A stretch of 64,000 nucleotides of DNA, taken from assembly GCF_040436345.1 (NCBI RefSeq), contig NC_133215.1:22680806-22744805 (forward strand), given 5' to 3'. This DNA comes from Pagrus major. Its lineage: Eukaryota; Chordata; Actinopteri; Spariformes; Sparidae. A program made the position numbers and the translations under genes. A model generated the notes under the pieces. It was not told where the DNA came from, did no database searches, and saw nothing but the letters and a program-made list of their open reading frames with translations. Below, piece by piece: positions 9,560 through 22,329 of the stretch; the first letter of the stretch is position 1, and every line of letters begins with the position of its first letter.

Positions 9560-10700
9560 TTTAATGAGATGAACTGAGCAGTGCCAGGTGGAGGGGTGGA
9601 TTTAAGGCCCATTGAACTACAGAAAATAGCAGAGCCAAATTAAAAACAAACAAACCAACAAAAAAGCCCTTTTTAATAAACTCCTCCCTGATGATTTTAT
9701 AACTGACTCACATATTAAAGAGATTTATAAAGTTATTAATGAGTATAGATATGTAACTGATGAAGCCCCCGAAAAGTGAAATATAAAAACATCAATGACA
9801 AAATTAAATACAATGTTGCTTATCTTTGTGATTAGACTTGCTACAAAAATACTCATTATGTATTGTGATGAGGATGAAACTCCCCTAAAATTTGTAACAC
9901 CAAGATCGCCATATTGTTTTTTGTATAGAAGCTTCCACTTTGTGACTTCCTTGGTGGTTCCCCAGTTAAAGTTTACTTGAAATTTAATTTTCTGTATTGT
10001 CTGTTCTTTGGGAGGGATAATTCATGGAGACAACAATTTAGCTAAAAGACTTTATGATTAAATTCTAGTTTATTGCTTGTTTTATTTTCCCATTTCTGTA
10101 GTTCTTGCATTTCCTTTTCCTTCACTTCACAGTTAGTTTCTAGCTGCCATGTCAGAGGGACAAAACCACTACAGCAAAACAGATTCTTCTGAACTCAAAG
10201 ATAGAGGACAGGAATGATACTACAGTCAAAGTGTAGTGTTGTTTAATGACTGCAGCTTTACATAGATTAGTAGATCTATCCAGTCATCCATATGTGTCAT
10301 ACGGGTGGACAATCACAGATACACAGCAGGTAAATAGGTGGCTGCTCCTCGGAGCTCAGCAGCAGCACAGCTTCATCACCCTGGACAGAGACAGCAGGTA
10401 GCAGCTCTGCTGGTGTCAGTTCAGCACCTCGGACAGCGACGGACACACAAGACTCCCAGGAGAAGAGGACAGGAAGCTCCACCTGCACTCACCTGAGAGA
10501 GCTGAGACACAGCTGCAGCCAGTCACAGAGCAAGGCACGCGCGCGTACACATACACTAACACAGTCTTTCATGTTGTTGTTCAGTAGGTGGCGCTAATGA
10601 ATCAAATCATAAACCTTCATGAAACGCCAGAGAAGAAGAGGCCCACCTCTGTTTTCAATTACGTCCTCAGATAAGATGTAAATATCCGGGACGCAGGGGT
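9560..10700. other. Intergenic H2B-H4, no confident gene
   Basis: AT-rich DNA to about 10.2 kb, then a GC-rich block (10297-10560). The minus strand of that block carries an open frame of 63 codons with no domain I can name. The final 100 bases are the H4 promoter region. No RNA gene or clear transposon is seen. Confidence 0.45.
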
Positions 10701-10728
10701 TTCAAATTATTCAGTATCTTTTCTCTGA

Positions 10729-11049
<321 letters not shown>

Positions 11050-11080
11050 ACCGATAGTTCATCAGATCTACAACAACAAA

Positions 11081-11096
11081 GGTCCTTTTAAGGGCC
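11081..11096 (+). terminator. Histone 3' stem-loop of H4, one wobble pair
   Basis: GGTCCTTTTAAGGGCC. The stem contains one G-U pair (third position), unlike the perfect stems of the neighbouring H1 and H2A genes. An A-rich histone-downstream-type stretch is not obvious. Confidence 0.85.
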
Positions 11097-11984
11097 ACAC
11101 ACCTCAAACTAGAAGCGCTTTCTTCCTCGAATTTTCGTATTAATTTCAATGATTGAGAATTTACATCCTTTGTGTTTATTTCTTTCACTATGTCTGTGAA
11201 TTATCAATGATTTGTTAAAGATGCATGTTAATGTCTCAAATTACAGCACTGTGGATGATAAAGATCACTCTGAAAAACTAAGTCATGATCGTATATCAGT
11301 CCCTCCCCTGATCAAACTGCTCTGGTGTATGTCCTTATACTTCAACTCCACATTATTTAATCCACTGACAATCACACGCATGGCTGGGTTAACATTGTTA
11401 GAAGATATGAGCCACCATCCCAAAGACTGCTGCAGACCTATTGGAAGGCCAGGCCAAGACCTCTGAGCTCTTGTCAAGTTCTCTTGGCCTGCCCTTTTAA
11501 ATGTATCTAGACTTACTTTCAGTGATTTCTGAATATAGCTTTTATTTACAGTTGAAGCCCTCATACAAAGCTCAAACTTAGTGATACAATCAGACTGAAA
11601 CACTCAACTCCTTCCCTGAAGCTGTGTCTTCACTGCTGCGCTACATGTAAAATGATGTCCAAAACTGAGATGAGAGTCGGGGATAGAACTATATACTGAT
11701 TACACACTAGGTTATACAGTAGGCGTACTTACATATTCAATATACTTATATGTTATATGCATAGTATAATTGACACATTTGAATACATTTGAAAGACGAA
11801 ATAAAGCCCTTTTCATTTCTCTCCTGGAAGACAACTCTATTGTTATTGGAGTATTATACTGGCACACAGCTGTCTGCTCAACATCAGGCTAAGATATTTT
11901 ATAAGTGATTAGCTATATCTGTAAATACAGAAAGTCAGGTGAAAAGTTTAGTTTTTTTAAGAGGCAGCGTGTTGACATGTTGTA

Positions 11985-12105
11985 TTAAGTTCAATGTAGA
12001 AACAGTCAGACTGAAGGACAGGGTGGTAGAGATGAGGAGAGTGGAGGTAACAGATGAGGGAGCTTTCCAGTGCTTGTTCACACTGAAAGGTGGCATTCCA
12101 GTTAC
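11985..12105 (+). pseudogene. Possible Ig V-domain exon fragment
   Basis: The plus frame contains RLKDRVVEMRRVEVTDEGAFQC and then LF. A pattern of R-V-EVTDEGAFxC resembles strands D-F of an immunoglobulin V domain as in fish butyrophilin/B7-like proteins. There is no leader, no first cysteine exon and no neighbour of that family, so at best it is a stray exon or relic. Other explanations, including chance, are open. Confidence 0.25.
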
Positions 12106-12890
12106 TGAGTGTATATTTTTATTACATATCAGTAATTACTCTTTTTTTGTAACAAAGGGGAAAATGTTTCAGATTGCATATTACATATTGTAAACTATAC
12201 TATATCATATCAGTGCCTTTTAAAATCTTTTTTAATTTCAATATAATATATTGTGTTATTTTGCACTTCTGTCCTCTGTATCGCAAAACACGAGCCTATT
12301 TGACTCAAGGAAGAGGCGGCATTACATTCTGTGCGATATTTTATGATCTAGCTGGTCATAGGAAGCCGTCAGGGGAAAAAAGCTGAATATTTGACTGTTA
12401 CATTTAAAGACACTTACTTTGCTGCCAATTCATCGTCCGTGTTCTTTTTAACAGAATGTAAAAGAATGCCGAAAGAAATGTTGACAGCCACAGTGAGCTG
12501 CTCTGTCTGACACCACAACCCTCGGCCATCATCAGTGTGTTTGCTGCTGCCAGAATAACTTGAGTTTATTACAAAGTGATCACCAACAGATGGTTGTTTT
12601 CACTTTGAGTCCCTGAACAAACACGTTGACCAGCTGGAAAACTGCTTTTGACGGAGCTCTGATGCATTTTAAAACATTTTAGGAGAGAAATGAGTGGGAA
12701 AAGTCGCTGAGCAGTGCTGGTCACGACGGTGAAAGTGTGAGGTTTGGAGGCTCCTGCAACAAAATGCAGAGAGCATCAGAGCTCTACATGACTTCAATAT
12801 GAAGAGAAACAAGTCCGCTATCGGCTCCTTCACTGTCAGCCTCCAACACTTCTCCCACATTTAGTCTGGAGTCTTTTATCGATGAAGAGA

Positions 12891-12973
12891 AAACACAAGT
12901 GGCCCGGCATTCAGACTGCCCAGAGGAGACACGGCCTGGGTTGAGTCTCCACGGCTCTCATGGTGTGTTTAAG
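12891..12973 (+). promoter_or_regulatory. H1 promoter: H1 box and TATA-like element
   Basis: AAACACA at 12891-12897 is the H1 box, 158 bases or more upstream of the ATG. TGTTTAAGGA near 12965-12973 is a TATA-like element about 85 bases upstream of the ATG. Confidence 0.75.
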
Positions 12974-13054
12974 GACAGCCTCCTGCTCTGGATTCTCCAT
13001 TCGTCCAGTCAGACTCTCGTGTTGTCGTGAGTAGGATCAGAACTTTGACACAAA

Positions 13055-13654
13055 ATGGCAGAAGTAGCTCCAGCTCCCGCCGCCGCTCCGGCTAAAGCCG
13101 CCAAGAAGAAGGTGACCAAGCCGAAGAAGGCTGGCCCCAGCGTCAGCGAGCTCATCCTGAAAACTGTAGCCGCATCCAAGGAGAGAAGCGGCGTGTCCGC
13201 GGCTGCCCTCAAGAAGGCTCTGGCTGCCGGAGGCTACGATGTAGAGAAGAATAAGGCCCGCGTCAAGACCGCCATCAAGAGCCTGGTGCTTAAGGGGGCC
13301 ATGGTCCAGACCAAGGGGACCGGAGCGTCCGGCTCCTTCAAGATGAGCAAGAAGGTGGCTGAGCCCAAAGCCAAGAAGCCGGTTAAGAAGGCTCCTGCTA
13401 AAGCCAAGAAGCCCGCAGCCAAGAAACCCGCAGCGGCTAAGAAGCCCAAAGCTGCGGCCAAGAAGCCAGCAGCCGCCAAGAAGTCCCCGAAGAAGGCCAA
13501 GAAACCTGCGGCGGCCAAGAAACCAGCCAAGAGCCCCAAGAAGGCCACCAAGAGCCCCAAGAAAGTGGCCAAGAAGGCCCCTGCGACCAAGAAGGCTCCC
13601 GCAAAGAAGGTTGCCAAGCCCAAAGCCAAGAAGGCAGCACCCAAGAAGAAGTGA
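13055..13654 (+). CDS. Linker histone H1 (right copy)
   Basis: A 199-residue H1 with the same layout as the left copy: Ala/Pro/Lys head, winged-helix globular domain ([34 protein letters not shown]) and a Lys/Ala/Pro tail with SPKK repeats. Twelve substitutions separate the two proteins, all within residues 21-83: for example Arg31-Asp32 is Ser-Glu here, Leu49 is Ala and Thr82-Leu83 is Ala-Met. [18 protein letters not shown] is the more usual vertebrate form, so this copy may keep the ancestral globular domain. It is transcribed away from the left copy's direction, with its own stem-loop. Confidence 0.97.
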   Translation: MAEVAPAPAAAPAKAAKKKVTKPKKAGPSVSELILKTVAASKERSGVSAAALKKALAAGGYDVEKNKARVKTAIKSLVLKGAMVQTKGTGASGSFKMSKKVAEPKAKKPVKKAPAKAKKPAAKKPAAAKKPKAAAKKPAAAKKSPKKAKKPAAAKKPAKSPKKATKSPKKVAKKAPATKKAPAKKVAKPKAKKAAPKKK

Positions 13655-13687
13655 GCCGTCACTGCAACATCACACGTCCCGATTAAA

Positions 13688-13703
13688 GGCTCTTTTAAGA
13701 GCC
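13688..13703 (+). terminator. Histone 3' stem-loop of right H1
   Basis: GGCTCTTTTAAGAGCC, identical to that of the left H1, 33 bases after the stop codon. Confidence 0.95.
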
Positions 13704-13736
13704 ACCCACACCATCCTTAAAGAGCTCAGTCCTGTT

Positions 13737-15363
13737 CATAATTGTTGAGAAATGTATCCTAATCGATATTAAATATAGCCTATAACATTTCAGTGGCACT
13801 GACACTGTAACTGCACCCTGTAGACAATCAGATAACCCCTCCTCTCACTTCTCTTAAACTAGTTTTATGAGACTGGGCATTGACACACGGCACCCAAAGT
13901 CTTCTGCTAATCTTAACTCGATCAATAATTTTACAATTGTTAATAAATTGTGACGTTGTAGACGACAAAACTGAGATTCCTCTGGAAGTGAGACATCTAA
14001 CTATTCATATCTGGAAAGCGCAGATTCCGATTCCGGGTTTCATGTTATAATGCTGCATATGACTGCACTTTTATTCCACAGTGTGTCCAATCTAGTGACT
14101 CAGGTAGGATGAGAGGGTGAGCGGCACACAGCGCGAGCGGGAAAGGGAAGGGCTGCCCTGCAGAGATGAAGGCCTACACTTTATAATGCATCATTATGTT
14201 TCTTGGAACAGTCGGTGGAATAAATAATATGAGGGAATTTAAGTCCAGATAAGATCAGCGGCATAGTTAATTAATCTCTGTCACTGTTAACAACCAATGA
14301 AATGCTTTATAAACGATTTATTAATGATTGTTTATTGGAAAGTTGCAATTGATAATAATATAATAATAATAATAATATATATACTGTGTGGTTCATTTTT
14401 AAGCATTATTTGGATGAGTTGCAACTGATGCCTTCAACCTTTACGATTACTACTTGATGAATGTTTTATGAACATTTTCTTAACAGTAAAATTAATTAAC
14501 TATAAATGTACCGTTTATTACAGATAGTTGTTATAAAGTGTTACCCATGTAAATGTCCTTTACATTTTATTTTATTCATTTTATCTTTACTTTTTTAAAT
14601 CTCGCACTATGTATGTATATATTTGTAAATATTTTGCTACTTTTACTATTGTGTGTTTTTATAGTGTGTGTTATTGTGAGATTTGTGATTTTATGTGAAT
14701 TGTTACTGCAACAGTGAAATTTCGATTGTGGATTAATAAAGAAATCTATTTTTAGCGTGTAAATAAGTTTGATCATTAAGTCAAAACTGGCCATATTTGT
14801 CTCTCATCTTCTGTCGGAAGTTGAGAATGTCATTCATTTGCTGGCACTGATATTATTTCCTAAGCGATTACTGGTCCTGTCAAAATGCAGAGAAATGCAC
14901 AGATATATACTATAGCATAGTCTTCAAAATGTTCTTGATGTATGTGTGAGGTCAGAACCTCAGTACTTCTAAAATCCTGGCCACAGCCCTGGGCTCAATT
15001 ATCCTGCCAAGAACAGGTGACTTGTTTTATTGAATCCACTTGTTTTACATGCCGAGACCAGATAGCCACAATATTAACCTTAATTAGTGCGACATTAGTG
15101 ATGAACCAAGTAACTTAAAATAAAAACTTACAGTAGGCGAGGGAAATAGGTACACCCCATCCTACCCGAATGAGGATAGATTGGACCTAAAAAGCCGCTA
15201 CAGGTAAAACCTGGTGTAAATCACGCGTTTATTCACCCTCTGATGCTATCCATCGTATATTTATCACAATACACTGATTTGGTAGAGTTGATACTCATGA
15301 GGATTGTAGCTATTCACTGAGACAGACATGAGAAACACTGCTCTTTATCAGAAGTGAGTGTGT
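13737..15363. other. Intergenic with a LINE-type tail
   Basis: No gene seen. About 14555-14760 ends with ACTGCAACAGTGAAATTTCG and a GGATTAATAAAGAAATCTAT signal, the usual shape of fish LINE/SINE 3' ends. A short (TAA)n/(TA)n run lies at 14350-14385. Confidence 0.5.
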
Positions 15364-15379
15364 GGCTCTTAAAAGAGCC
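15364..15379 (-). terminator. Histone 3' stem-loop of H2A
   Basis: Minus-strand GGCTCTTTTAAGAGCC, a perfect 6-bp stem, lies 29 bases past the H2A stop codon. Confidence 0.95.
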
Positions 15380-15408
15380 TTTGTGTTGCTGGTCTCAAGC
15401 AGGATGAT

Positions 15409-16570
<1,162 letters not shown>

Positions 16571-16597
16571 CTTGTCTGCTGCCCCACAAACCACAAC

Positions 16598-16613
16598 GGC
16601 TCTTTTCAGAGCC
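16598..16613 (+). terminator. Histone 3' stem-loop of H3
   Basis: GGCTCTTTTCAGAGCC with the classic TTTC loop, 27 bases after the stop codon. Confidence 0.95.
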
Positions 16614-17933
16614 CCCTCACTTCTTCTACAGAGCTGCTTCCTTCGTTGCTCATCTGGTTTACATTTTACCTACTCTGCATGTCTTCGGAAATCACAATAT
16701 TGAAACAAGCTACTTATTGTACAGGGTATATTGAAACGAATATAATTGGGTTTCATGGTTTATCCGTCCCTCGACTGCTCTCACATTTAGACTGACGTTA
16801 CTTATTTTGTAGCCCATTGAGGTCGAAGCTTAATAAACTTGCCAGTGGAAATGTTCAGATCGGTTTCTAGAGATCTTGCTGCTTTACAGATTTAAACGTT
16901 TATTGAAGGAAACTAACAATATTAAGTGGACAGGTGATTTTCAATATCACCAGTCCCGTGTCAGTTCCCTCCTCCCCTCGTTCGCAGTCTGTTTAATTAC
17001 TCTACTCACAGCCAATCTGCATATGTTTTTCACCCAGGTGTCGCACAGGGTCAGTGCATTGCTGCCATCCTTTGGTGACTCACTGCAATCATTCATCTTA
17101 TTTTAACCCCCTGGTTATCCCTCTGTCATTATGGGACATATAATGCAATGTCTAGACTCAGAGAGGCACATACCCAATATACCAGTTTTAGGGCTGTCTC
17201 ACTGTGACATCGTTAAGGGCGTGAGGGCTCTTACAGACATTTTGAGCCCTTTATAGCCTCTTTCAATAAGTATGCATTACTCTATAATTTGCCTATCAAT
17301 GTAAAAAATAGTAATAATCCAGAGCCTTTCATTATTCTATTAGCAATGTAGCAAGATCTTTTATTCACAGACAGACACTTTCTAAATCACTGCCTAACAT
17401 CTGACATATTCTCCTAGAACTGATTCTCTACTCACTCACTTTATTAAACATCAAAAACGTAAAAAGCTTTTGAATTATAATGGAACTTTTCCCCCCTGAT
17501 ACCTCTGAATGAATATGTGTACATGTGTACTCCTGTTTATTGTTTTTATCATTTAGCTATATGTTGGGGGGCGATTCTGTAATAACACTAATGATTTACA
17601 AATCATTTGATTTTGTATTTCTTGTCTTGCTTACACACAATGACAACAGTTGTGTTTTAGTTGATGCTTTGGCATCTCCAGGAGAGCATCTTGATCAGGT
17701 TGTTGATAGGACTCAACTACATTACAATAGTCTGTATTATTGATTCTTAACTGGTCATTCTATTTTTATTCATTTAAATATTATGCTGGCTATCAATAAC
17801 AACTGGATGTTCCTACTAAAAGCTATTACTACAAACATTTCTCCCCAAAAATACACATTAGAAAGATACAAAGTAGAACAAAGTTTACCACTAAATACCT
17901 TCAAGTAACATGAATCCAATACATTGTTGTTTT
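16614..17933. other. Boundary between histone and lectin regions, no gene seen
   Basis: About 1.3 kb of AT-rich DNA. Open frames are short and without recognisable domains. No transposon ends stand out. Confidence 0.5.
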
Positions 17934-17939
17934 TTTATT
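17934..17939 (-). terminator. Polyadenylation signal of minus-strand lectin
   Basis: AATAAA on the minus strand, 73 bases beyond the lectin stop codon. Confidence 0.55.
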
Positions 17940-18011
17940 CTCATTAGGATGTGCTTATCCTATTGTTTTCCATATTTCAGTTTGATGTTATTTTCAAAAT
18001 ATTTCGATGTA

Positions 18012-21006
18012 CTATGGAATGAAACATGGAGCCTTCTCACACAGCCAATGCAGATTGTGCCCACAGGGGGCATCATTCCAGTTGGCCAACACTGGGTTGA
18101 AGTGATACATCTCCACACACTCCTCTATGTTGTTGGGACCACCATCACCAGGCTGGCCAGATTGCCAAAATCTGAATGAGATAGAGATGGAGGCCAGAGA
18201 CATAAACACATTACAATCAAATCACAACACAGAAAACAATGTAAAGAGGTGCACTGCCTTTCATTGTTGTCCATCATAGAGCAGTATGGACCAGCCAATA
18301 CTAAAAGCAATGCAATCGTATTAGTCCATGCCAAACTTAGGCAACACTTTTCACTATTTCTAAGGTCTCATTAAAAAAAAAAATAATTACAAAAAAAACT
18401 TTTGTGATACACGTTGGGTTTAAAGTATCAGTTCACCCAAAAATGAAAATTTAGTCATTATCTACTCCCACGTCAATGGAAAGGCAGATAATGACTGTTC
18501 CTTTAAGTTGGTTTTCCGTTTGTCTGTTTCTGATCCAGACCTGTTAAGATCTCTAGAGCCAAGCGCTGCCCACATACTGTAGCACTCATTTCTGTGATAC
18601 CAAGGTCTTGTTTGAATCAACCTGCCTAGCAGAAAAATTCAGGGTTATTCTGAAGCTCTTACGTTTTGGTCAGTGCAGATCCATCAACCCATTTAAAAGT
18701 CCCAGCGGTGTCATGTAGACCAATCCAGAACAAGAGATATTGATTCCCATCCATACGGTACAAGGCCCTCTGTTAATTGAGATCATAGAAAATATAACTA
18801 TGACTTCAAAACATCTTATCCACCATCAAGAATGGTGCACACATACTGTAGGCCCAGACACAGATTTAGTCAACTTTACCTGTTCCTCTTCGCTGTTGAT
18901 CACCACCAGGTCAGCACCTTTACTTTGACAGTATTTCCTGCTGTCCTCCCACGTTTTTTGCTCAGTGGAGAGGAAGTAACATCTGGACTTGATCTCCCTC
19001 CAATCTGGAGGACACCGCTGAGAGGAAACACAAAAATTCGGCTCTGGAGGATGAAATAAACAAACGACACGTCACAGATTAGACTCTGACACTTGGATGG
19101 GGATCTGTAAGTAAAAATATAACCAAACTTTGTCACTTGAACTTTAGGACAATGAAAATAAATATTGTATCCTGTATCTGTGACCATAACTTTGCCAGCA
19201 GCAGCAAGGGTTTCTTCATTGTAACCACAAGAAGCGTTGAGTAGTTAGCACCTCACTGTTACCAAAAATAAATGAACACATCACAGCAATATGCCAAAAC
19301 AACAGCCATGCCGCACTCAGATGTTGCAAAATGCTTACAGGCATTTGTGTCTGGGTAAATTACAGATTGTGCGTAAATGGTGGATAGATTCCTTTATATC
19401 AGAATGAAAGAGAAAGAAATGAGGAGAAACTGAACTTAAGGGCAGATGACTTGCCTGATTTGTTCTCAGCCCTCGACAGTCTGTCCCTCTCCTCCACCAG
19501 CTTCCTTATCGTGTTGGTGAGATGACTCTTCTCATTTCTAAGCTGGTCTCTCTCTCTGGTCAAGGCGTTGAATCTTTCTTGTAATTTGTTGCAGTGACAA
19601 GGAATCCTTCGCTCACAGTCCTGCACCACTGTCACCTGATTTTGGTCATCACGTGAGTGAGTTGCGTTGCAGTCTGTGTCGGTTGGTTCCTTGCTTGAGT
19701 ACACTGATTGTATCAAAACAAAAGGTTACATTTAAGATAATTTTTCAAATGAATTTGAAATAGAAAATATTTGTCAGGTGTTTTTTGACAGCAAATTGTG
19801 AATACGTTTGACAGCAACATGCCAAACTACTCAATGTGTGTGTGTTTGCAATATTGTGGTTTTGTCTATGCTGTCTTACAAAATTTGAAGTTACACAACG
19901 CCAAAACCCCCCTCATACTCACAGGTTAGACGTAGGGCAACATTGAGAGTGGCTTGAATGATACACAGAATGCCAAAGCTGATGAAAAGCAGCCGACAGA
20001 GTCTTCTCTCTGTAAAATGAAGACGAACAGCAATAAAAGTTTGCGTAGCACCATGTGAGGCTGTAATGTCTTATTGATATATCATTAATGAAGAGACATC
20101 TATTCTTTTTTCCTTTGAGTTCTACAATATACAGTTTGTAAAGTTAGTTTACCAGACTAAAAATCACCCATTAGCATGTTAATATTTGCCTCAATGTATA
20201 GTTACACTTTATCGCAACTTGGGTCTCATTTTTGTAGCTTTGTCCATCGTTTCTGTCAGTTACCACTTGGAAATTTTAAAAACGACGACAGCGGTGAACA
20301 ATATTGTTGGGCTCACGTTCAGAGCGATTTGATGAAAGACACTGACGGCCAATGAAAAATTTTACAAGGCTATCAATTAGCCTGATTTGGGGGACATTTT
20401 TCGACAAAATAATATCGCAGGAGTGCTCAGAATATCGGTTCGTAATTGTAGCCCACCTCTTCAATGTAAGCAAATTTATGGCATTCAGGAAACACTTTTT
20501 AAATGGTCTGCTGTAAATGCTTAGATTAACATATATGAGGCTAAAGATGACAAATCAGAAAACCTAATTTTATCTGAGACATACTGAAATTGGTTTTGTC
20601 TTCACCGATGCCTCTCAACAATCATTAAATTGATGCTGACTCATACAAAAGTAGGAATTGTCTTTGAAAGACAACAACTCTTGTATAGAGTGTTGGATTG
20701 TCCTAACACATTTCATCTTCTCTCTGTGAAACAAACAGTAACGGATCATCAATGTACATTTTCCTAAGCTGCCGACACAACTGGAGTACACAGTGCACTG
20801 GCATGCTTTTCATAAAATTTCTCTGAGACAGGGTTGTAGCACCATGTTACTGTGCACTGAAAACACTAAAAACAACCTGTGTTGTTTAACAGTACATACA
20901 GAATAACATTTTGTGTGTTATTACCTGTTTGATTTGCATCCCCAGTGCCTTTCCGCCAACGTCCTGGTCGTTCATTGATATAATCTTGTATCTCCATTGG
21001 CTGCAT
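18012..21006 (-). CDS. Type II C-type lectin receptor 1 (minus strand)
   Basis: Six exons, all in phase: 20925-21006, 19923-20009, 19455-19703, 18880-19043, 18663-18769 and 18012-18171 (282 residues). A 28-residue cytoplasmic tail has DYINE (a YxN motif). The membrane segment (about 31-53) has LLFISFGILCIIQATLNVAL. The stalk (57-139) has four cysteines (CNATH, DCERRIPCHC), likely for disulfide-linked dimers, and a coiled coil. The CTLD runs from about 145 to the end. It has the N-terminal disulfide pair (CPPDW, RCYFLS), WIGL, WVDG, NWND and the C-terminal WLCEK, so it is a long-form CTLD. The sugar motif reads GQPGD, neither EPN nor QPD, so calcium-dependent sugar binding is doubtful. Intron 3 uses a GC donor (exon ends TCAG, intron starts GCAAGT). 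It is the only locus on this strand. Confidence 0.85.
18405..18500. mobile_element. MITE-like fragment in lectin 1 intron
   Basis: AGTATCAGTTCACCCAAAAATGAAAATT followed by TCATTATCTACTCCCACGTC has the form of a very common teleost DNA-element end. It lies in the last intron of the minus-strand lectin. Only one end is visible. Confidence 0.5.
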
Positions 21007-21855
21007 CACCCTGGTTGTTTTAATATTTGGTAAGAAGTACTGCAGAATAGTCTGATTTGTGAACTTTCTGTTCCTTCTTTTGGTGCAAGACTGAGCTGAT
21101 ACAATCTTTACATTGGGGTTAAGACATTGAGAGGATGTGCCAAATAGAGGAAGAACCGTTTATGTGGAAGTACAACACGACACACTAAAGTAGCCCATCA
21201 CATTGTCAATGTAAACCACAATTTTGTGCCATTTTGAGAATCTTGAACATCTGTGTGGACTTGAATGAACTTGTTATGAGTTATTAAAAATAACTGATCA
21301 CATTAATTACAGTATATAAATGCACCATGGATTGGCATTTTACAGGTCATTGTATCAGGCCGGTGAGTGTGAGACAGACAGAAACAGTTGAGTGATTTAT
21401 TGCAAAAAGTGAGCAGCAAAATGGGTAGCAAGTCCAAACAGAAGTAACTGAGAGTGCATGGGTAAACAGGAATGGGGCAATAAAAGGTGCCGACAGTCAA
21501 GTGGGTACACATAAGGGTTCAGGTACAAGTTCCAGGGTTCAGGTTGCTAAAGCTGGGATAGGAGAAGGAAGTGGAAGGAGTCTGATGGATGGTGAAAAAC
21601 TGGCCAACAACCTAAATAAACAGTTATATAATTATTAAACATCTTTTAATTTATTTTTAATTTCCATTTAATCATATTACCCTCAGCTCACTGGAGAAAA
21701 CTGAGTGTGCATGTTGTCTGAAGGTGAGGTAGGCATGCAGGTTATATTTGGGTTTTTGGGTTTTGTCTTCATACATGTCAGTTCATGTGTAGGAAATGAT
21801 GTAAGCATGGTTTTCCTGTTTACAGCCTGAGAAGGCTACAATATGTATCATTACA

Positions 21856-21931
<76 letters not shown>

Positions 21932-22329
21932 CAGTTGGTTGTGTTGCGTAGATGTTCTCATGGTCTCACATGCTTTAGATAAATATGATTTCATTTCTGT
22001 GGTAGTCTGACATCTAACTCTAAAAATTAGTTTTGAGAACTTCCTCTTCTTCTTTCTTCCAAATTGCAAGTCTTGGCTATATAATGTATTTACTTCTGCT
22101 TTCTAACCCGGAACAGATTAGCTCAACCAGTGATGACATTGTTTCACATGTTTCAACATACCACATATGGTTGTGATTTTGTTGAAGACGTACAGCTTTT
22201 ACACTTCTGGGAGTGTCCTTAACGACTCTGTAAGGTCACACAGAAGTGGATCCCACATCAGTTTCATTCTTAGAAAAAACTCCCACCACTTAGAAAACAT
22301 CACCATTGTCACTTGGTTGTTAAAACACA
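21007..22329. other. Divergent intergenic region between lectins 1 and 2
   Basis: Separates the minus-strand lectin from the plus-strand series and must hold promoters for both. Apart from a tetranucleotide repeat I see no element with clear borders. Confidence 0.5.
21857..21931. repeat. (TAGA)n microsatellite
   Basis: About 18 uninterrupted TAGA units. Confidence 0.97.

Larger units (their letters stand above)
12495..13736 (+). repeat. Right arm of inverted duplication carrying H1
   Basis: Counterpart of 824-2060 in opposite orientation. Upstream DNA, H1 box, 5' UTR, tail-coding sequence, stem-loop and about 30 bases beyond it match almost exactly. Edges were judged by eye. Confidence 0.85.

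Noticed and set aside
10297-10488. Minus-strand 63-codon frame that could be a leader plus Ig-like start
   Set aside because: No cysteine or domain pattern could be confirmed and there are no neighbouring exons.
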